DNA of 34,786 nucleotides, taken from the IMG/VR virus record IMGVR_UViG_3300031688_000063, positions 1 to 34,786 of that record, one strand, 5' to 3'. The first letter of the stretch is position 1. The number at the start of each line of letters is the position of its first letter. Source of the DNA: a virus. This document shows, in pieces, positions 9,558 to 16,275 of the stretch. A program made the position numbers and the translations under genes. The notes under the pieces were generated by a model that had not been told where the DNA came from, did no database searches, and was given only the letters and a program-made list of their open reading frames with translations.

Positions 9558-10216
9558 GTCTTCTTTCAACATTTGCAGGTGGTGGCGGTTCACTGGTTAA
9601 GTATCAGGCACAGCTATTTACATCCTCTGGTACGTTTACTCTACCAGCTAAGTTAGTGGGTGACACTGTTCAAGTTACAGCTATTGGCGGCGGAGGCTCT
9701 GGGGCTGCTAATGCAAGCTCAAACGGTAATACATGGGGAGGCAATGGGGGAGAATCTATACAGCAAATACCTATGGTCATTATAGCAGACCAGACCGTAA
9801 CTATCGGAGCTGGCGGTGCAGCCCGTGTCAGTTCAGGTGGTGGTAATGCTGGAGGAAGTACATCATTTGGATCTAACACTGTAGCAGGTGGCGGTGGCGG
9901 TATTAACGCTACTTACCCATCGCATATCGGCGGAAGCTTTGGTAGCACAAGGTACGGAACTTCTCTGGTTGTTGCTGCCACAAGCCAAGGGGGGCCATTT
10001 GGAGGTTCAGGTGGAGTAACAAATATAAATTATAGTTACGCAGGAGCTGGAGGGGGCGGTCTTGTATTGGATGATTCAGGAACCAAGGGAGGAGTAGCGT
10101 CTGCGTTTGGAAGTAGCGGGGGTGTAGGGTACGGCGCGGGTGGTGCTGCGCATTCATACACTTCAGGGGCTGGGGCTGCTGGAGCAGTACTCGTAGAATG
10201 GATGGAGGAAGTATAA
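9554..10216 (+). CDS. Glycine-rich fibre-tip/adhesin-like protein
   Basis: 220 residues from the ATG at 9554, which overlaps the fibre stop as ATGA; an ATG at 9542 would overlap further. After a short N-terminal beta segment (LFTSSGTFTLP) the protein is dominated by Gly runs separated by Ser/Ala/Asn (IGGGGSG, VAGGGGG, GAGGGG), ending in VLVEWMEE. This resembles glycine-rich domain proteins and, in arrangement, fibre-tip adhesins such as gp38 of Salmonella phage S16, in which polyglycine helices carry exposed loops. A host-range determinant is likely but unproven. Confidence 0.65.
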   Translation: MSLLSTFAGGGGSLVKYQAQLFTSSGTFTLPAKLVGDTVQVTAIGGGGSGAANASSNGNTWGGNGGESIQQIPMVIIADQTVTIGAGGAARVSSGGGNAGGSTSFGSNTVAGGGGGINATYPSHIGGSFGSTRYGTSLVVAATSQGGPFGGSGGVTNINYSYAGAGGGGLVLDDSGTKGGVASAFGSSGGVGYGAGGAAHSYTSGAGAAGAVLVEWMEEV

Positions 10217-10605
10217 TGCAATACGCTAAAATAGAAAGCAGCTATGTTACTAATGTAGCAGTAGGTCAACCTGACAGCTCATGGATACTAACAGACGGCA
10301 CAGTGTCTATTGGTGACTCTTACGATGGCTCTGTCTTTACACCTAAACCACAGCCAGAACAGCCTAAGGCGTACTCAGTGTACGACTATGCTGACTTCGT
10401 TGAAGCTCTAACTGATAGTGGTGCAGCTCGTAAGATAATCATAGCTAAGAAGACCGATGAAGGTGCTGACTTAGAAGTGTTTATGGAGATTGCTCGTTCA
10501 AGAGGCGTGGTTGACTTTAACAATGCCACCACCCTGATGCGCCTCAACGGTCTAGTGCCTGCTATGCTTACACAAGAACAGGCAGATGAAATCACTGGAG
10601 AATAA
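10216..10605 (+). CDS. Tail fibre accessory/assembly-like protein
   Basis: 129 residues from the ATG at 10216, which overlaps the previous stop (TAATG) and has a strong GGAGGAA five bases upstream; an ATG at 10198 is in frame but lacks this spacing. The N-terminal half (VTNVAVGQPDSSW, then SIGDSYDGSVFTPKP) has the form of small phage proteins encoded after fibre genes. The C-terminal half is helical and charged. Its place directly after the fibre-tip gene suggests a chaperone or tail-tip role; no conserved catalytic motif seen. Confidence 0.5.
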   Translation: MQYAKIESSYVTNVAVGQPDSSWILTDGTVSIGDSYDGSVFTPKPQPEQPKAYSVYDYADFVEALTDSGAARKIIIAKKTDEGADLEVFMEIARSRGVVDFNNATTLMRLNGLVPAMLTQEQADEITGE

Positions 10606-10644
10606 CGCTGGGTGTAAGCTCAGTATTAAATTAAGAGGCTTAAC

Positions 10645-10869
10645 ATGAAAACAATCAAAGCAGAAATAAAGGCATGGCGGGTAGAGATGTCTGACAGCGT
10701 ATCGAAACTCAAGGACTCATCGCTGCACTTTGATGATACTAATGTCTTTGCTGTACTGGTGGGCTTTATTGAAACCACTTATGGCACCTTACCTCAAACC
10801 CTAACCTATCTAACCGTGGCGAGCATTCTAGGCTGTGGTATTACGGAGCTTGTTCAATGGATGATGTAA
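10645..10869 (+). CDS. Small membrane protein of the lysis cassette
   Basis: 74 residues: a charged N-terminal half (about 1-35) and a hydrophobic C-terminal segment (about residues 45-70, from LPQTLTYLTVASILGCGI to the end) that could span the membrane. AGAGG lies upstream of the ATG. It is directly followed, with 13 bases of overlap, by another single-span protein and then a 3TM holin, so a holin or antiholin accessory role is likely. Confidence 0.55.
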   Translation: MKTIKAEIKAWRVEMSDSVSKLKDSSLHFDDTNVFAVLVGFIETTYGTLPQTLTYLTVASILGCGITELVQWMM

Positions 10870-11063
10870 AGGCAGCTTACGCCCGTGGGCTAAAGGAAGG
10901 TGAGATGCACTCCTTAGAGAGCGCGGTGTCACGGGCACACAAGCGTATAGACGGTCACGATGGACGGCTAACCGCTCTTGAGCGAGTCATGTACGCAGGT
11001 ATGGGTGTCGTGGTGGTGCTAGAGATTATGCCTAAGCTATCAGCATGGGCCTCCCTACAGTGA
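10857..11063 (+). CDS. Small single-span membrane protein (XhlA-like arrangement)
   Basis: 68 residues: a charged amphipathic helix (SAVSRAHKRIDGHDGRLTAL), then a hydrophobic segment (VMYAGMGVVVVLEIM) close to the C-terminus. This layout resembles small XhlA-type haemolysin/holin-associated proteins. It overlaps the preceding gene by 13 bases and the following holin by 19 bases, pointing to coupled translation within the lysis unit. Family call is by architecture only. Confidence 0.5.
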   Translation: MDDVKAAYARGLKEGEMHSLESAVSRAHKRIDGHDGRLTALERVMYAGMGVVVVLEIMPKLSAWASLQ

Positions 11064-11467
11064 ATCCATTGATCACTCAGCTCATAACGGGGATATTTAA
11101 ACCTGCTGCTGAACTGATAGATTCTCTACACACCTCAGAAGAAGAGAGGCTAGATGCTAAGGGTCGGTTGTTGTCTGTGCAAGCAGCGGTCATGGATAGC
11201 GCCCTTGATTACGAGTCAAAGGCACTTGAAGCCAAGGCTCAGATAGTAAACTCAGAGGCCAACTCGGAACACTGGGTGACAGCCACATGGCGGCCCATTG
11301 TGATGTTGATCTTCACTGGGCTAGTAGTCGCTCGGTTTCTAGGCTTTCAGGCAGAGGGCATGAGCCAGACAGAATATGATCAGTTGTGGATGTTGATTCA
11401 AATTGGAATCGGAGGCTATATAGGCACTCGGTCAATTGAGAAGATAGTCAAAGAAGTTCGTAGATGA
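11045..11467 (+). CDS. Holin, 3TM (GTA-holin type)
   Basis: 140 residues. It begins with an amphipathic helix (PLITQLITGIFKPAAELIDS), continues with a charged helix, then carries the hallmark segment NSEHWVTATWRPIVMLIFTG followed by LVVARFLGF, a second hydrophobic stretch (LWMLIQIGIGGYIGTRS) and a basic tail. This matches the family of 3TM holins described for gene transfer agent release (Pfam GTA_holin_3TM as I remember it). It would form membrane lesions that end infection. Genes before and after overlap or abut it closely. Confidence 0.8.
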   Translation: MGLPTVNPLITQLITGIFKPAAELIDSLHTSEEERLDAKGRLLSVQAAVMDSALDYESKALEAKAQIVNSEANSEHWVTATWRPIVMLIFTGLVVARFLGFQAEGMSQTEYDQLWMLIQIGIGGYIGTRSIEKIVKEVRR

Positions 11468-11468
11468 C

Positions 11469-11549
11469 ATGCATCCTATGGGCGGTGTCCTAATGCTCCG
11501 TTCCACACATGGCAGGCTTGGCCTACCTGTGGATACAACAGGCTTTTGA
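11469..11549 (+). CDS. Possible 26-codon coupling ORF
   Basis: A short ORF (MHPMGGVLMLRSTHGRLGLP...) starts one base after the holin stop and ends with TGA overlapping the TTG start of the DUF5675 gene (TTGA, 11546-11549). No strong ribosome site is visible. It may have no function as a peptide but could carry ribosomes from the holin to the lysis gene. Offered because the downstream gene otherwise has an isolated TTG start without a good SD. Confidence 0.3.
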   Translation: MHPMGGVLMLRSTHGRLGLPVDTTGF

Positions 11550-11959
11550 ACACCCTGCACATCAACACTTGGTGTACTGACTCCAGCACAATAGGCACTT
11601 TGGACTTTGGACTATTCCGATGCCTGACTCTTGAGCTGCCTTGGCTGGACAACGAACGTAACATCTCCTGCATCCCCGAAGGAAAGTACAAGGCATCAAA
11701 GTACAACTCCTATAAGAATGGCGCGGTCATACTGCTGGCTGATGTCCCAGATAGATCCTATATTCAGATCCACGCAGGAAACTACACCCGTGATGTTGAA
11801 GGGTGTATTTTAGTGGGTAACAGTATTAAGTACCTGGACGAAGATAGTGTTCTTGATGTAACCAACAGCCTCTCCACTTTGAGGAAGCTGCTGACTAGAT
11901 TACCTGATGAGTTTACCGTGAGTATTACTAGAGCTTTTACTCTTCCTTCTCAAGAATAG
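11546..11959 (+). CDS. DUF5675-family lysis-cassette protein
   Basis: 137 residues from a TTG start. The segments LNTLHINTWCTDSSTIGTL, CLTLELPWLDNERNISCIPEG and IQIHAGNYTRDVEGCILVG match the DUF5675 family as I know it (ELPW...N..SCIPEG.Y then HaGN...d..GCILVG). The family is common in phage lysis regions; its biochemical activity is not established to my knowledge. It is next to the holin, and no other endolysin is visible in the window. The 3' end overlaps the convergent gene at 11937 by 23 bases. Confidence 0.75.
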   Translation: MNTLHINTWCTDSSTIGTLDFGLFRCLTLELPWLDNERNISCIPEGKYKASKYNSYKNGAVILLADVPDRSYIQIHAGNYTRDVEGCILVGNSIKYLDEDSVLDVTNSLSTLRKLLTRLPDEFTVSITRAFTLPSQE

Positions 11960-12137
11960 TCTCTTCCTTCTCAAGAGCATCCTCTAACTCCTTAATAGTA
12001 GCAACCAGCCCATTAAACTCCTGCTGCGCTGAATTAACTAATTGAAGGCATGTTTGCTTCCAGTTAACTACAACCCCAGAATCTTCTGCTTGGATTGATG
12101 TCATTACGACATCTGAAATTGTTCTTACTTCACTCAT
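11937..12137 (-). CDS. Small helical protein, unknown
   Basis: 66 residues, last gene of the leftward early operon. The C-terminal third is strongly helical and acidic and ends in a repeated EKEE unit created by a 21-base tandem duplication. A good ribosome site (TAGGAGAT) lies 5-6 bases before the ATG. The 3' end overlaps the convergent DUF5675 gene. No family recognised. Confidence 0.6.
   Translation of the reverse strand: MSEVRTISDVVMTSIQAEDSGVVVNWKQTCLQLVNSAQQEFNGLVATIKELEDALEKEETILEKEE
11941..11976. repeat. 15-base direct repeat at a convergent gene overlap
   Basis: TCTTCCTTCTCAAGA occurs at 11941-11955 and 11962-11976 (period 21). It encodes the repeated EKEE end of the leftward gene and the last codons of DUF5675 on the other strand. 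Confidence 0.85.
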
Positions 12138-12168
12138 TCTCTATCTCCTATGGTGCTGTAACTGCGGA

Positions 12169-12726
12169 TTATTTATTTTTTAACCTACCCTGCCCGTAAT
12201 CGCGTTTTTTTATCTTTGCCATCCGTCCATCAGGGTGGTGAAATACTAAACCCTCTATATCCATCTTCTCAAGAAATAGAGCAATACCTTCGTGCGTGCG
12301 GAGAATCCCTTCATACTGCGTAGCTTTCTGATGAGATATAAGAACGTGGGAATCAAATCCTTCAGGATTACCTTGAACCTTGGGGCCACAAAGTTCATAC
12401 GTTCCATCATCAGGGGTAGCACCCGCATCCCAAGCCTCCATGTGCCACTGATCCTCATTACTCTCAACAACGGGCATCCAGCCAACAGTCTTCCCAGTAA
12501 TTTTATCATAATCCTCAATCTTGAAACCTTCTGGGGTAGGCTGGCCTTTCTTAATTTCTCGGCGTTTCCAGTACTGGCATCTGTCTACCTTGCAGCACGT
12601 CCCATCATACTTGCGGGTAGCAGTACCCTCGCCATCAAAAACCCACTCGCAGCCAATTGATTTCTCGCGCAAGATTTTTTTCATGTTGCTAGGATCACGC
12701 TGGTATATGGTAGGTATTTTCTTCAT
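12169..12726 (-). CDS. RNA ligase-like nucleotidyltransferase (DUF5565-type)
   Basis: 185 residues. Motif I of the covalent nucleotidyltransferases is clear: RKYDG with Lys39 as the predicted AMP-accepting lysine. EGLVFHH at about residue 158 fits motif IV and AKIKKRDYG at about 170-178 fits motif V. This is the arrangement of ATP-dependent RNA ligases; the short form with no extra C-terminal domain resembles the family annotated as RNA ligase 1/DUF5565. It would seal RNA nicks, perhaps tRNA cut by host defence nucleases. No polynucleotide kinase partner is seen. TAG of the upstream gene directly abuts its ATG. Confidence 0.75.
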   Translation of the reverse strand: MKKIPTIYQRDPSNMKKILREKSIGCEWVFDGEGTATRKYDGTCCKVDRCQYWKRREIKKGQPTPEGFKIEDYDKITGKTVGWMPVVESNEDQWHMEAWDAGATPDDGTYELCGPKVQGNPEGFDSHVLISHQKATQYEGILRTHEGIALFLEKMDIEGLVFHHPDGRMAKIKKRDYGQGRLKNK

Positions 12727-12928
12727 CTATTCCACTCCCTCTAATACTGCCGCTAGGCTGTCTATTTCTGGCAAGTAGTGATACGTCACCTGCTGGCTCT
12801 TTGCCCTGCGAGCGGTATCCACCACAGCCTGCGCAGCCTTCCGCAGCTTGGCGTTCTCGTCCCGCAGTCTGGCGTTATCCGCCTCAAGTATATCAATTAG
12901 TGTAGTCATCTATTCCACTCCCTCTAAT
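12723..12928 (-). repeat. 23-base stop/SD/start junction repeat (two copies)
   Basis: The same 23 bases occur at 12723-12745 and 12906-12928, 183 bases apart, which is exactly the length of the gene between them. Each copy holds the LEGVE codons, the stop TAG, a GGGAG ribosome site and the following ATGA. Confidence 0.85.
12727..12909 (-). CDS. Small coiled-coil protein
   Basis: 60 residues. Residues about 5-35 form a leucine-rich helix with heptad character (DILEADNARLRDENAKLRKA). The protein ends in LEGVE, exactly like the product of the next upstream gene, and the two genes share a 23-base end/junction sequence, suggesting an old tandem duplication. Ribosome site, stop and start are fused at both borders (TAGATGA). 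Function unknown. Confidence 0.55.
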   Translation of the reverse strand: MTTLIDILEADNARLRDENAKLRKAAQAVVDTARRAKSQQVTYHYLPEIDSLAAVLEGVE

Positions 12929-13098
12929 GCTTCTTTCAGTCTGGTGATAGCCTCCTTACGCTTGAAGGGCGCAGCAAGCCCCCTGTCTACTCTATCCTGA
13001 AGGCATACAACTCGTTCAGCCAGCCTCTCGACCTCCCGCAGTCGTGTTACCTCAGCCATAATGATGTCTGCCATCTCTTCCTCTCCCATTTCAGGCAT
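12910..13098 (-). CDS. Small coiled-coil protein, paralogue-like
   Basis: 62 residues, mostly helical and charged (TRLREVERLAERVVCLQDRV), ending in LEGVE. It looks like a diverged relative of the next gene in the operon (12727-12909). The ATG at 13098 overlaps the tail of the membrane-protein ORF upstream. No known family; probably a small early accessory protein. Confidence 0.55.
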   Translation of the reverse strand: MPEMGEEEMADIIMAEVTRLREVERLAERVVCLQDRVDRGLAAPFKRKEAITRLKEALEGVE

Positions 13099-13261
13099 TT
13101 CTACTCAACCAAACCATAATCACTGAAAGGTATGCCATTGCGATCAATTGCCCTGCGTTGGGGGAATTACCCACTAAGTCCAGGTACAGTATGGTGAAGG
13201 CGGCAAAGACCAGTACAGACCATACCGCCATCACGAAATAAGACCACTCCTTGTCTGTCAA
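13091..13261 (-). CDS. Small two-span membrane protein
   Basis: 56 residues if translation starts at the TTG that overlaps the SSB stop as TTGA; a GTG and an ATG (13231) follow at residues 10 and 11. Two hydrophobic segments are evident: MAVWSVLVFAAFTILYL (about 11-27) and IAMAYLSVIMVWL (about 40-52), separated by a polar GNSPNAGQ turn. AAGGAG lies 12 bases before the GTG, leaving the exact start open. It overlaps the following gene by 8 bases. Function unknown. Confidence 0.55.
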   Translation of the reverse strand: MTDKEWSYFVMAVWSVLVFAAFTILYLDLVGNSPNAGQLIAMAYLSVIMVWLSRNA

Positions 13262-13650
13262 AACGGGATGTCATCGTTGAAGTCTGCGCCAGATTCTACC
13301 TTAGAGGCCACTGGCTGCTCTGTTACTGGCTTTGCATTATTCCCAGACCCACCCAAAAGAGTTACATCCTGCACATTGACCTCACACGAAGTCTTAACCA
13401 CTCCTTCCTTGTCAGTCCACTCCCTTGCGGAAAACTCGCCAGATACACCTACTTGCGACCCTTTGGTGAGGTATTGAGCCACCTTTTCGCCGCGATCTCC
13501 CCAGAGGTTGCAGCGCATCCAAGTGGTGATTTTGTTATCACCCCACCCAGACGATAGAGCGACACTGAAGGTGGTAATCTTCTTGCCTGATGGGATTGCA
13601 CGTACTTCAGCATCTTGGCCTAAGTTCCCAGTAAAATTAATACTATTCAT
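13258..13650 (-). CDS. ssb: Single-stranded DNA-binding protein
   Basis: 130 residues with a complete OB-fold SSB pattern: MNSINFTGNLGQDAEVR at the start, WMRCNLWGDRGEKVAQYLTKGSQV in the core (split here by many conserved Gly/aromatic residues), VSGEFSAREW, then a disordered linker and an acidic tip DDIPF, the classic docking tail for replication and repair partners. It is encoded with an exonuclease and an annealing protein, so it probably serves phage recombination and replication. It overlaps the exonuclease gene by 8 bases. Confidence 0.92.
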   Translation of the reverse strand: MNSINFTGNLGQDAEVRAIPSGKKITTFSVALSSGWGDNKITTWMRCNLWGDRGEKVAQYLTKGSQVGVSGEFSAREWTDKEGVVKTSCEVNVQDVTLLGGSGNNAKPVTEQPVASKVESGADFNDDIPF

Positions 13651-14266
13651 GATCCATCCTTTTTAGCATTTCAAATTTCAGATCCTGAAGCTCATCCTCA
13701 AAAACCTGTATTTCTTTTCCCATTATTTTTATCTTTTCTTCATCTCGACTCACTCTTGAAACAAATAATTGCAACGGCTCGGGCAGGCGATCATCGAAAC
13801 TTGCGAAGTCACACCATTCCCTGCCAGTGCAGAACATCTGGTGCTGCATCTGCCACTCATATTTAATATCATGCACCTCAGACTGGATGCAGGCTATATG
13901 ATTCGCCGTGTTGGGACACTTAATCTCAACCAGTCCATCATCTCCAACGTATCCATCAGGGCTTGACCCAGTAAAATCATACTCAGGGTGAAGTATAAAC
14001 GCAGCTTCAGTAACCATGACCTCCTGACTCACCTCATACGAAGCCCTCGCTAGTGGCTCCATGTCAGTCCCACGCTGCATAGCACCAGACGTAAACCCTT
14101 CCTCCCTTTGTCCTGTTAGCCGCTGGCATAGCAGCTCCATCATGTAGTTCTTTCGGGTGGCTGACACAGCACCGCTGCGCCCTTTTGCCATCACATCCTT
14201 TACGCGACTTGAGGTTATCTTGCCGAGCCTAGCAGCGAACCACTCTTCAGACATTTGCTCAATCAT
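13643..14266 (-). CDS. YqaJ/lambda-type recombinase exonuclease
   Basis: 207 residues of the YqaJ viral recombinase family (PD-(D/E)XK fold). Near the N-terminus is EEWFAARLGKITSSRV, then RGTDMEPLAR with Glu70, GSSPDG with Asp104, and LVEIKCPN with Glu114 and Lys116, which together form the metal site. It should digest one strand of a DNA end 5' to 3' so that the annealing protein encoded just upstream can load. The C-terminal helix (about 175-207) is charged. ATGA-type overlaps on both sides. Confidence 0.9.
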   Translation of the reverse strand: MIEQMSEEWFAARLGKITSSRVKDVMAKGRSGAVSATRKNYMMELLCQRLTGQREEGFTSGAMQRGTDMEPLARASYEVSQEVMVTEAAFILHPEYDFTGSSPDGYVGDDGLVEIKCPNTANHIACIQSEVHDIKYEWQMQHQMFCTGREWCDFASFDDRLPEPLQLFVSRVSRDEEKIKIMGKEIQVFEDELQDLKFEMLKRMDHE

Positions 14267-14828
14267 TATTTAGCTCCTTCTTCTTTGCGTCCTTAACTTT
14301 AGTCAACTCCCCCCTTGATTTAGGGAATAATTCCCATGACCGCTTGAACGCGACCTGTAGCTCATCAAGTGTTTTTGATTCATTGAGTGCTAAAACTTCA
14401 GACGCTATATCTTCAGCAGCCTCTTGGGGTGTTGATTCTCCAGCGTAGATATAATGTCCTAGACCAAACATGGCTAGGCACTTCACAAGACATCTCATTC
14501 GCGCTGAGTTGATGTCAAAGGCATTAGGCCCACTGATAGCCTTGTTCTTGAAGTCCAGCACTGGTAGCCACATGGTGTTGCTCACATAATCACCAGAGAA
14601 TACGCCATCACGATCCCATCCGTTACTCCCAATACCCACTTTCACCCTAACCTCCATTGTTCCGTCAGGATAAACGGTGTCAGGCAGCAGCTCGTAGGAC
14701 GCTAGAGGGTATAAGTCCTTAACCATAGCCCATGCCCATGTCCAAGACAGATAGCTAAACTGACCCTTCTTGTCTACATGATCTTTGCAATCTATTGTGC
14801 TTAGTGTCGCCCAAACTGATTTGCTCAT
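14259..14828 (-). CDS. Single-strand annealing protein, DUF1071 family
   Basis: 189 residues. KKGQFSYLSWTWAWAMVKDL, the DGTMEVRVKVGIG strand, the MWLPVLDFKNKAI strand and INSARMRCLVKCLAMFGLG are hallmarks of the DUF1071 family of phage single-strand annealing proteins, which pair complementary strands. Its overlap with the exonuclease gene and neighbouring SSB make a complete SSAP-exonuclease set. The C-terminal part is a helical, basic tail. A UNCG-loop hairpin and GAGG ribosome site precede it. Confidence 0.85.
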   Translation of the reverse strand: MSKSVWATLSTIDCKDHVDKKGQFSYLSWTWAWAMVKDLYPLASYELLPDTVYPDGTMEVRVKVGIGSNGWDRDGVFSGDYVSNTMWLPVLDFKNKAISGPNAFDINSARMRCLVKCLAMFGLGHYIYAGESTPQEAAEDIASEVLALNESKTLDELQVAFKRSWELFPKSRGELTKVKDAKKKELNND

Positions 14829-14851
14829 CTTGTTGCCTCGTTGTATTGTTA

Positions 14852-14865
14852 GGGGCCGTAGCCCC
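14852..14865 (-). terminator. UNCG-loop hairpin between operon genes
   Basis: In the leftward RNA, GGGGC-UACG-GCCCC forms a 5-bp G/C stem with a UNCG tetraloop. It starts 8 bases after the stop of the 63-residue gene and has no U tract, so it may act as an RNA stabiliser or processing/pause element rather than a full terminator. A near-identical hairpin with UUCG lies at 23769-23782, again just after a stop. Confidence 0.6.
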
Positions 14866-14873
14866 GATTAGTC

Positions 14874-15065
14874 CTACTTGTCTTCAAGACCTGGAATGTT
14901 GGGCTTGACACCCTGCAACTCCTGATACTTCAGCAACTTTGCGTAGGAGGCAATAACGGTGCTGGCAGCACGATTAAGTTCCTTCGCAGTGTTGATGTTG
15001 ATGTTCTCTGCCTTCAATTCACCATAAAGTGCAGTCTGTTCTTCGATCAACTTGTTGATGTTCAT
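14874..15065 (-). CDS. Small helical protein, unknown
   Basis: 63 residues, predicted mostly helical (INKLIEEQTALYGELKAEN; AASTVIASYAKLLKYQEL) with an acidic tail. GAGGAAG lies a normal distance before the ATG. It lies just upstream of the annealing-protein gene and ends before a UNCG hairpin. No family recognised. Confidence 0.6.
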   Translation of the reverse strand: MNINKLIEEQTALYGELKAENININTAKELNRAASTVIASYAKLLKYQELQGVKPNIPGLEDK

Positions 15066-15095
15066 ATTCTACTTCCTCGCTTAGTTGACCCCAAT

Positions 15096-16085
15096 TTAAT
15101 TGGCTGGAGCCGTGACCATTGTTCTTAATTCTCTGGTGATGCGCATTTGAGTTCGTTTTAGTTCTATCAACTTTTTCGGCGGGTTATTGACTCCAAGCCT
15201 CCGAAATGTATTTCTTACATATGAATCTTTAAGTTGTTTGCAATTTTCAGCCTTCCACTCCCGCATCTGCTCTGGGTGTTCAGAGAAGTATTTCTTTGAA
15301 TACTCCCTACAGTGGACTAGATTGTCCCTCTTCCACCTCCGACCTTTCTCCAATACCGCGTCTAGGTTTTCCGTGTAATACTTGTCGGTGTATGCGCGTA
15401 TACAGTCTTGGCAGTTCCCCTTATGTTTCTGACCACCGTCTACATAGAAGCCTGCTTTGTGGAAAAGACCCAAAGGCTTCTCTTCTCCGCACTTGTTGCA
15501 TCTTCGGGTATCAGGCAAAGCCGTATTCCCATAGCCGCGATTTATGTTATAAGTCCTGCCAAACTTCCTGATCCGCTGACGGTGCATTTCACACAAATCC
15601 GATGTCTTGCTATCACGTTCGCACGCCTCAATAGAGCAAGCCCTATATGGAGCCTTTCCTTGCCCACTCATATGTCGTGGCTTAGGAACAAACCCAGCTC
15701 CAGGGCAAGTCCAGTCCATGTGGTGCCGTCTCTGGCCTATCAGAACCTTCATCATGTTTTGCTCTTTTAGACCGCGCTCCATACAAAAGGCTCTTACACT
15801 GATTGTAATTGTGTGTTCTACGCCGTCAGGTGAGAGCAACTTTGCCCCGCGCCAGTCTTTCCTCTTCCCAGATTTGTCTGTCGTTCCAGTTCTCCAAAAC
15901 CGAGTATAATGCATACTACAAAGTCCGTGGCCGCAAGGCTTACTATCGCACCCATCAACACTGCATCCACTGGGCCTCACTCTGGGGCTAGTTGTCCCAG
16001 TGTTCTTCAATCGTTTATAGTGCCGTACACAAAGACCGCGAGCCTCATGCTTTCTATCACAACCCTCCAGGTCACAAGTTCTCAT
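15096..16085 (-). CDS. Zinc-finger protein with NUMOD-like DNA-binding module
   Basis: 329 residues from the ATG at 16085, chosen because GGAGG lies 9 bases upstream; a longer frame to 16181 has unlikely sequence and overlaps the upstream gene. Order: zinc knuckles at residues about 4-23, 41-60 and 149-168 (Cys-x4-Cys ... Cys-x2-His pattern); a helix-turn-helix-like segment at about 88-127 (VRAFCMERGLKEQNMMKVLI then GQRR...W) resembling NUMOD modules of homing endonucleases; a fourth zinc ribbon (CNKCGEEKPLGLFHK ... CQDC) at about 196-228; a long basic helix. No HNH or GIY-YIG catalytic core seen. Probably DNA-binding, derived from a mobile endonuclease. Confidence 0.65.
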   Translation of the reverse strand: MRTCDLEGCDRKHEARGLCVRHYKRLKNTGTTSPRVRPSGCSVDGCDSKPCGHGLCSMHYTRFWRTGTTDKSGKRKDWRGAKLLSPDGVEHTITISVRAFCMERGLKEQNMMKVLIGQRRHHMDWTCPGAGFVPKPRHMSGQGKAPYRACSIEACERDSKTSDLCEMHRQRIRKFGRTYNINRGYGNTALPDTRRCNKCGEEKPLGLFHKAGFYVDGGQKHKGNCQDCIRAYTDKYYTENLDAVLEKGRRWKRDNLVHCREYSKKYFSEHPEQMREWKAENCKQLKDSYVRNTFRRLGVNNPPKKLIELKRTQMRITRELRTMVTAPAN

Positions 16086-16275
16086 CGTCTTCGGCCTCCA
16101 TCTTGGCAATGAAAGCCAGTTGAGATTTATTAAACTCACCTTGGTGTTTCTGCTCTGCCATTTCCTGAGCGGCCTCTTCACAGATCAGATCAGTAGAACC
16201 GTTAGGATGTTCCGCGCAAGGTATGTAATCGCCGTCATGGAGTGTGTCGCAGCATGTGCAGTAATATACTCCCAT
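16072..16275 (-). CDS. Small Cys-rich protein
   Basis: 67 residues from the ATG at 16275, which overlaps the upstream stop as TGATG; a GTG at 16278 is the alternative. YCTCCDTLHDGDYIPCAEH could hold a zinc ion (CxxC ... C..H). The rest is helical and acidic. It overlaps the zinc-finger gene by 14 bases. Function unknown. Confidence 0.55.
   Translation of the reverse strand: MGVYYCTCCDTLHDGDYIPCAEHPNGSTDLICEEAAQEMAEQKHQGEFNKSQLAFIAKMEAEDDENL

Noticed and set aside
9909-10157. Leftward ORFs opposite the glycine-rich gene
   Set aside because: Pro/His/Leu-rich sequences are the expected reverse reading of Gly codons.
12292-12660. Rightward 122-codon ORF opposite the RNA ligase
   Set aside because: The ligase motifs on the other strand are clear; this frame is its shadow.
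15408-15770. Rightward ORFs opposite the zinc-finger gene
   Set aside because: Cys/Ser-rich mirror sequence without ribosome sites; the leftward gene has clear zinc motifs and SD.
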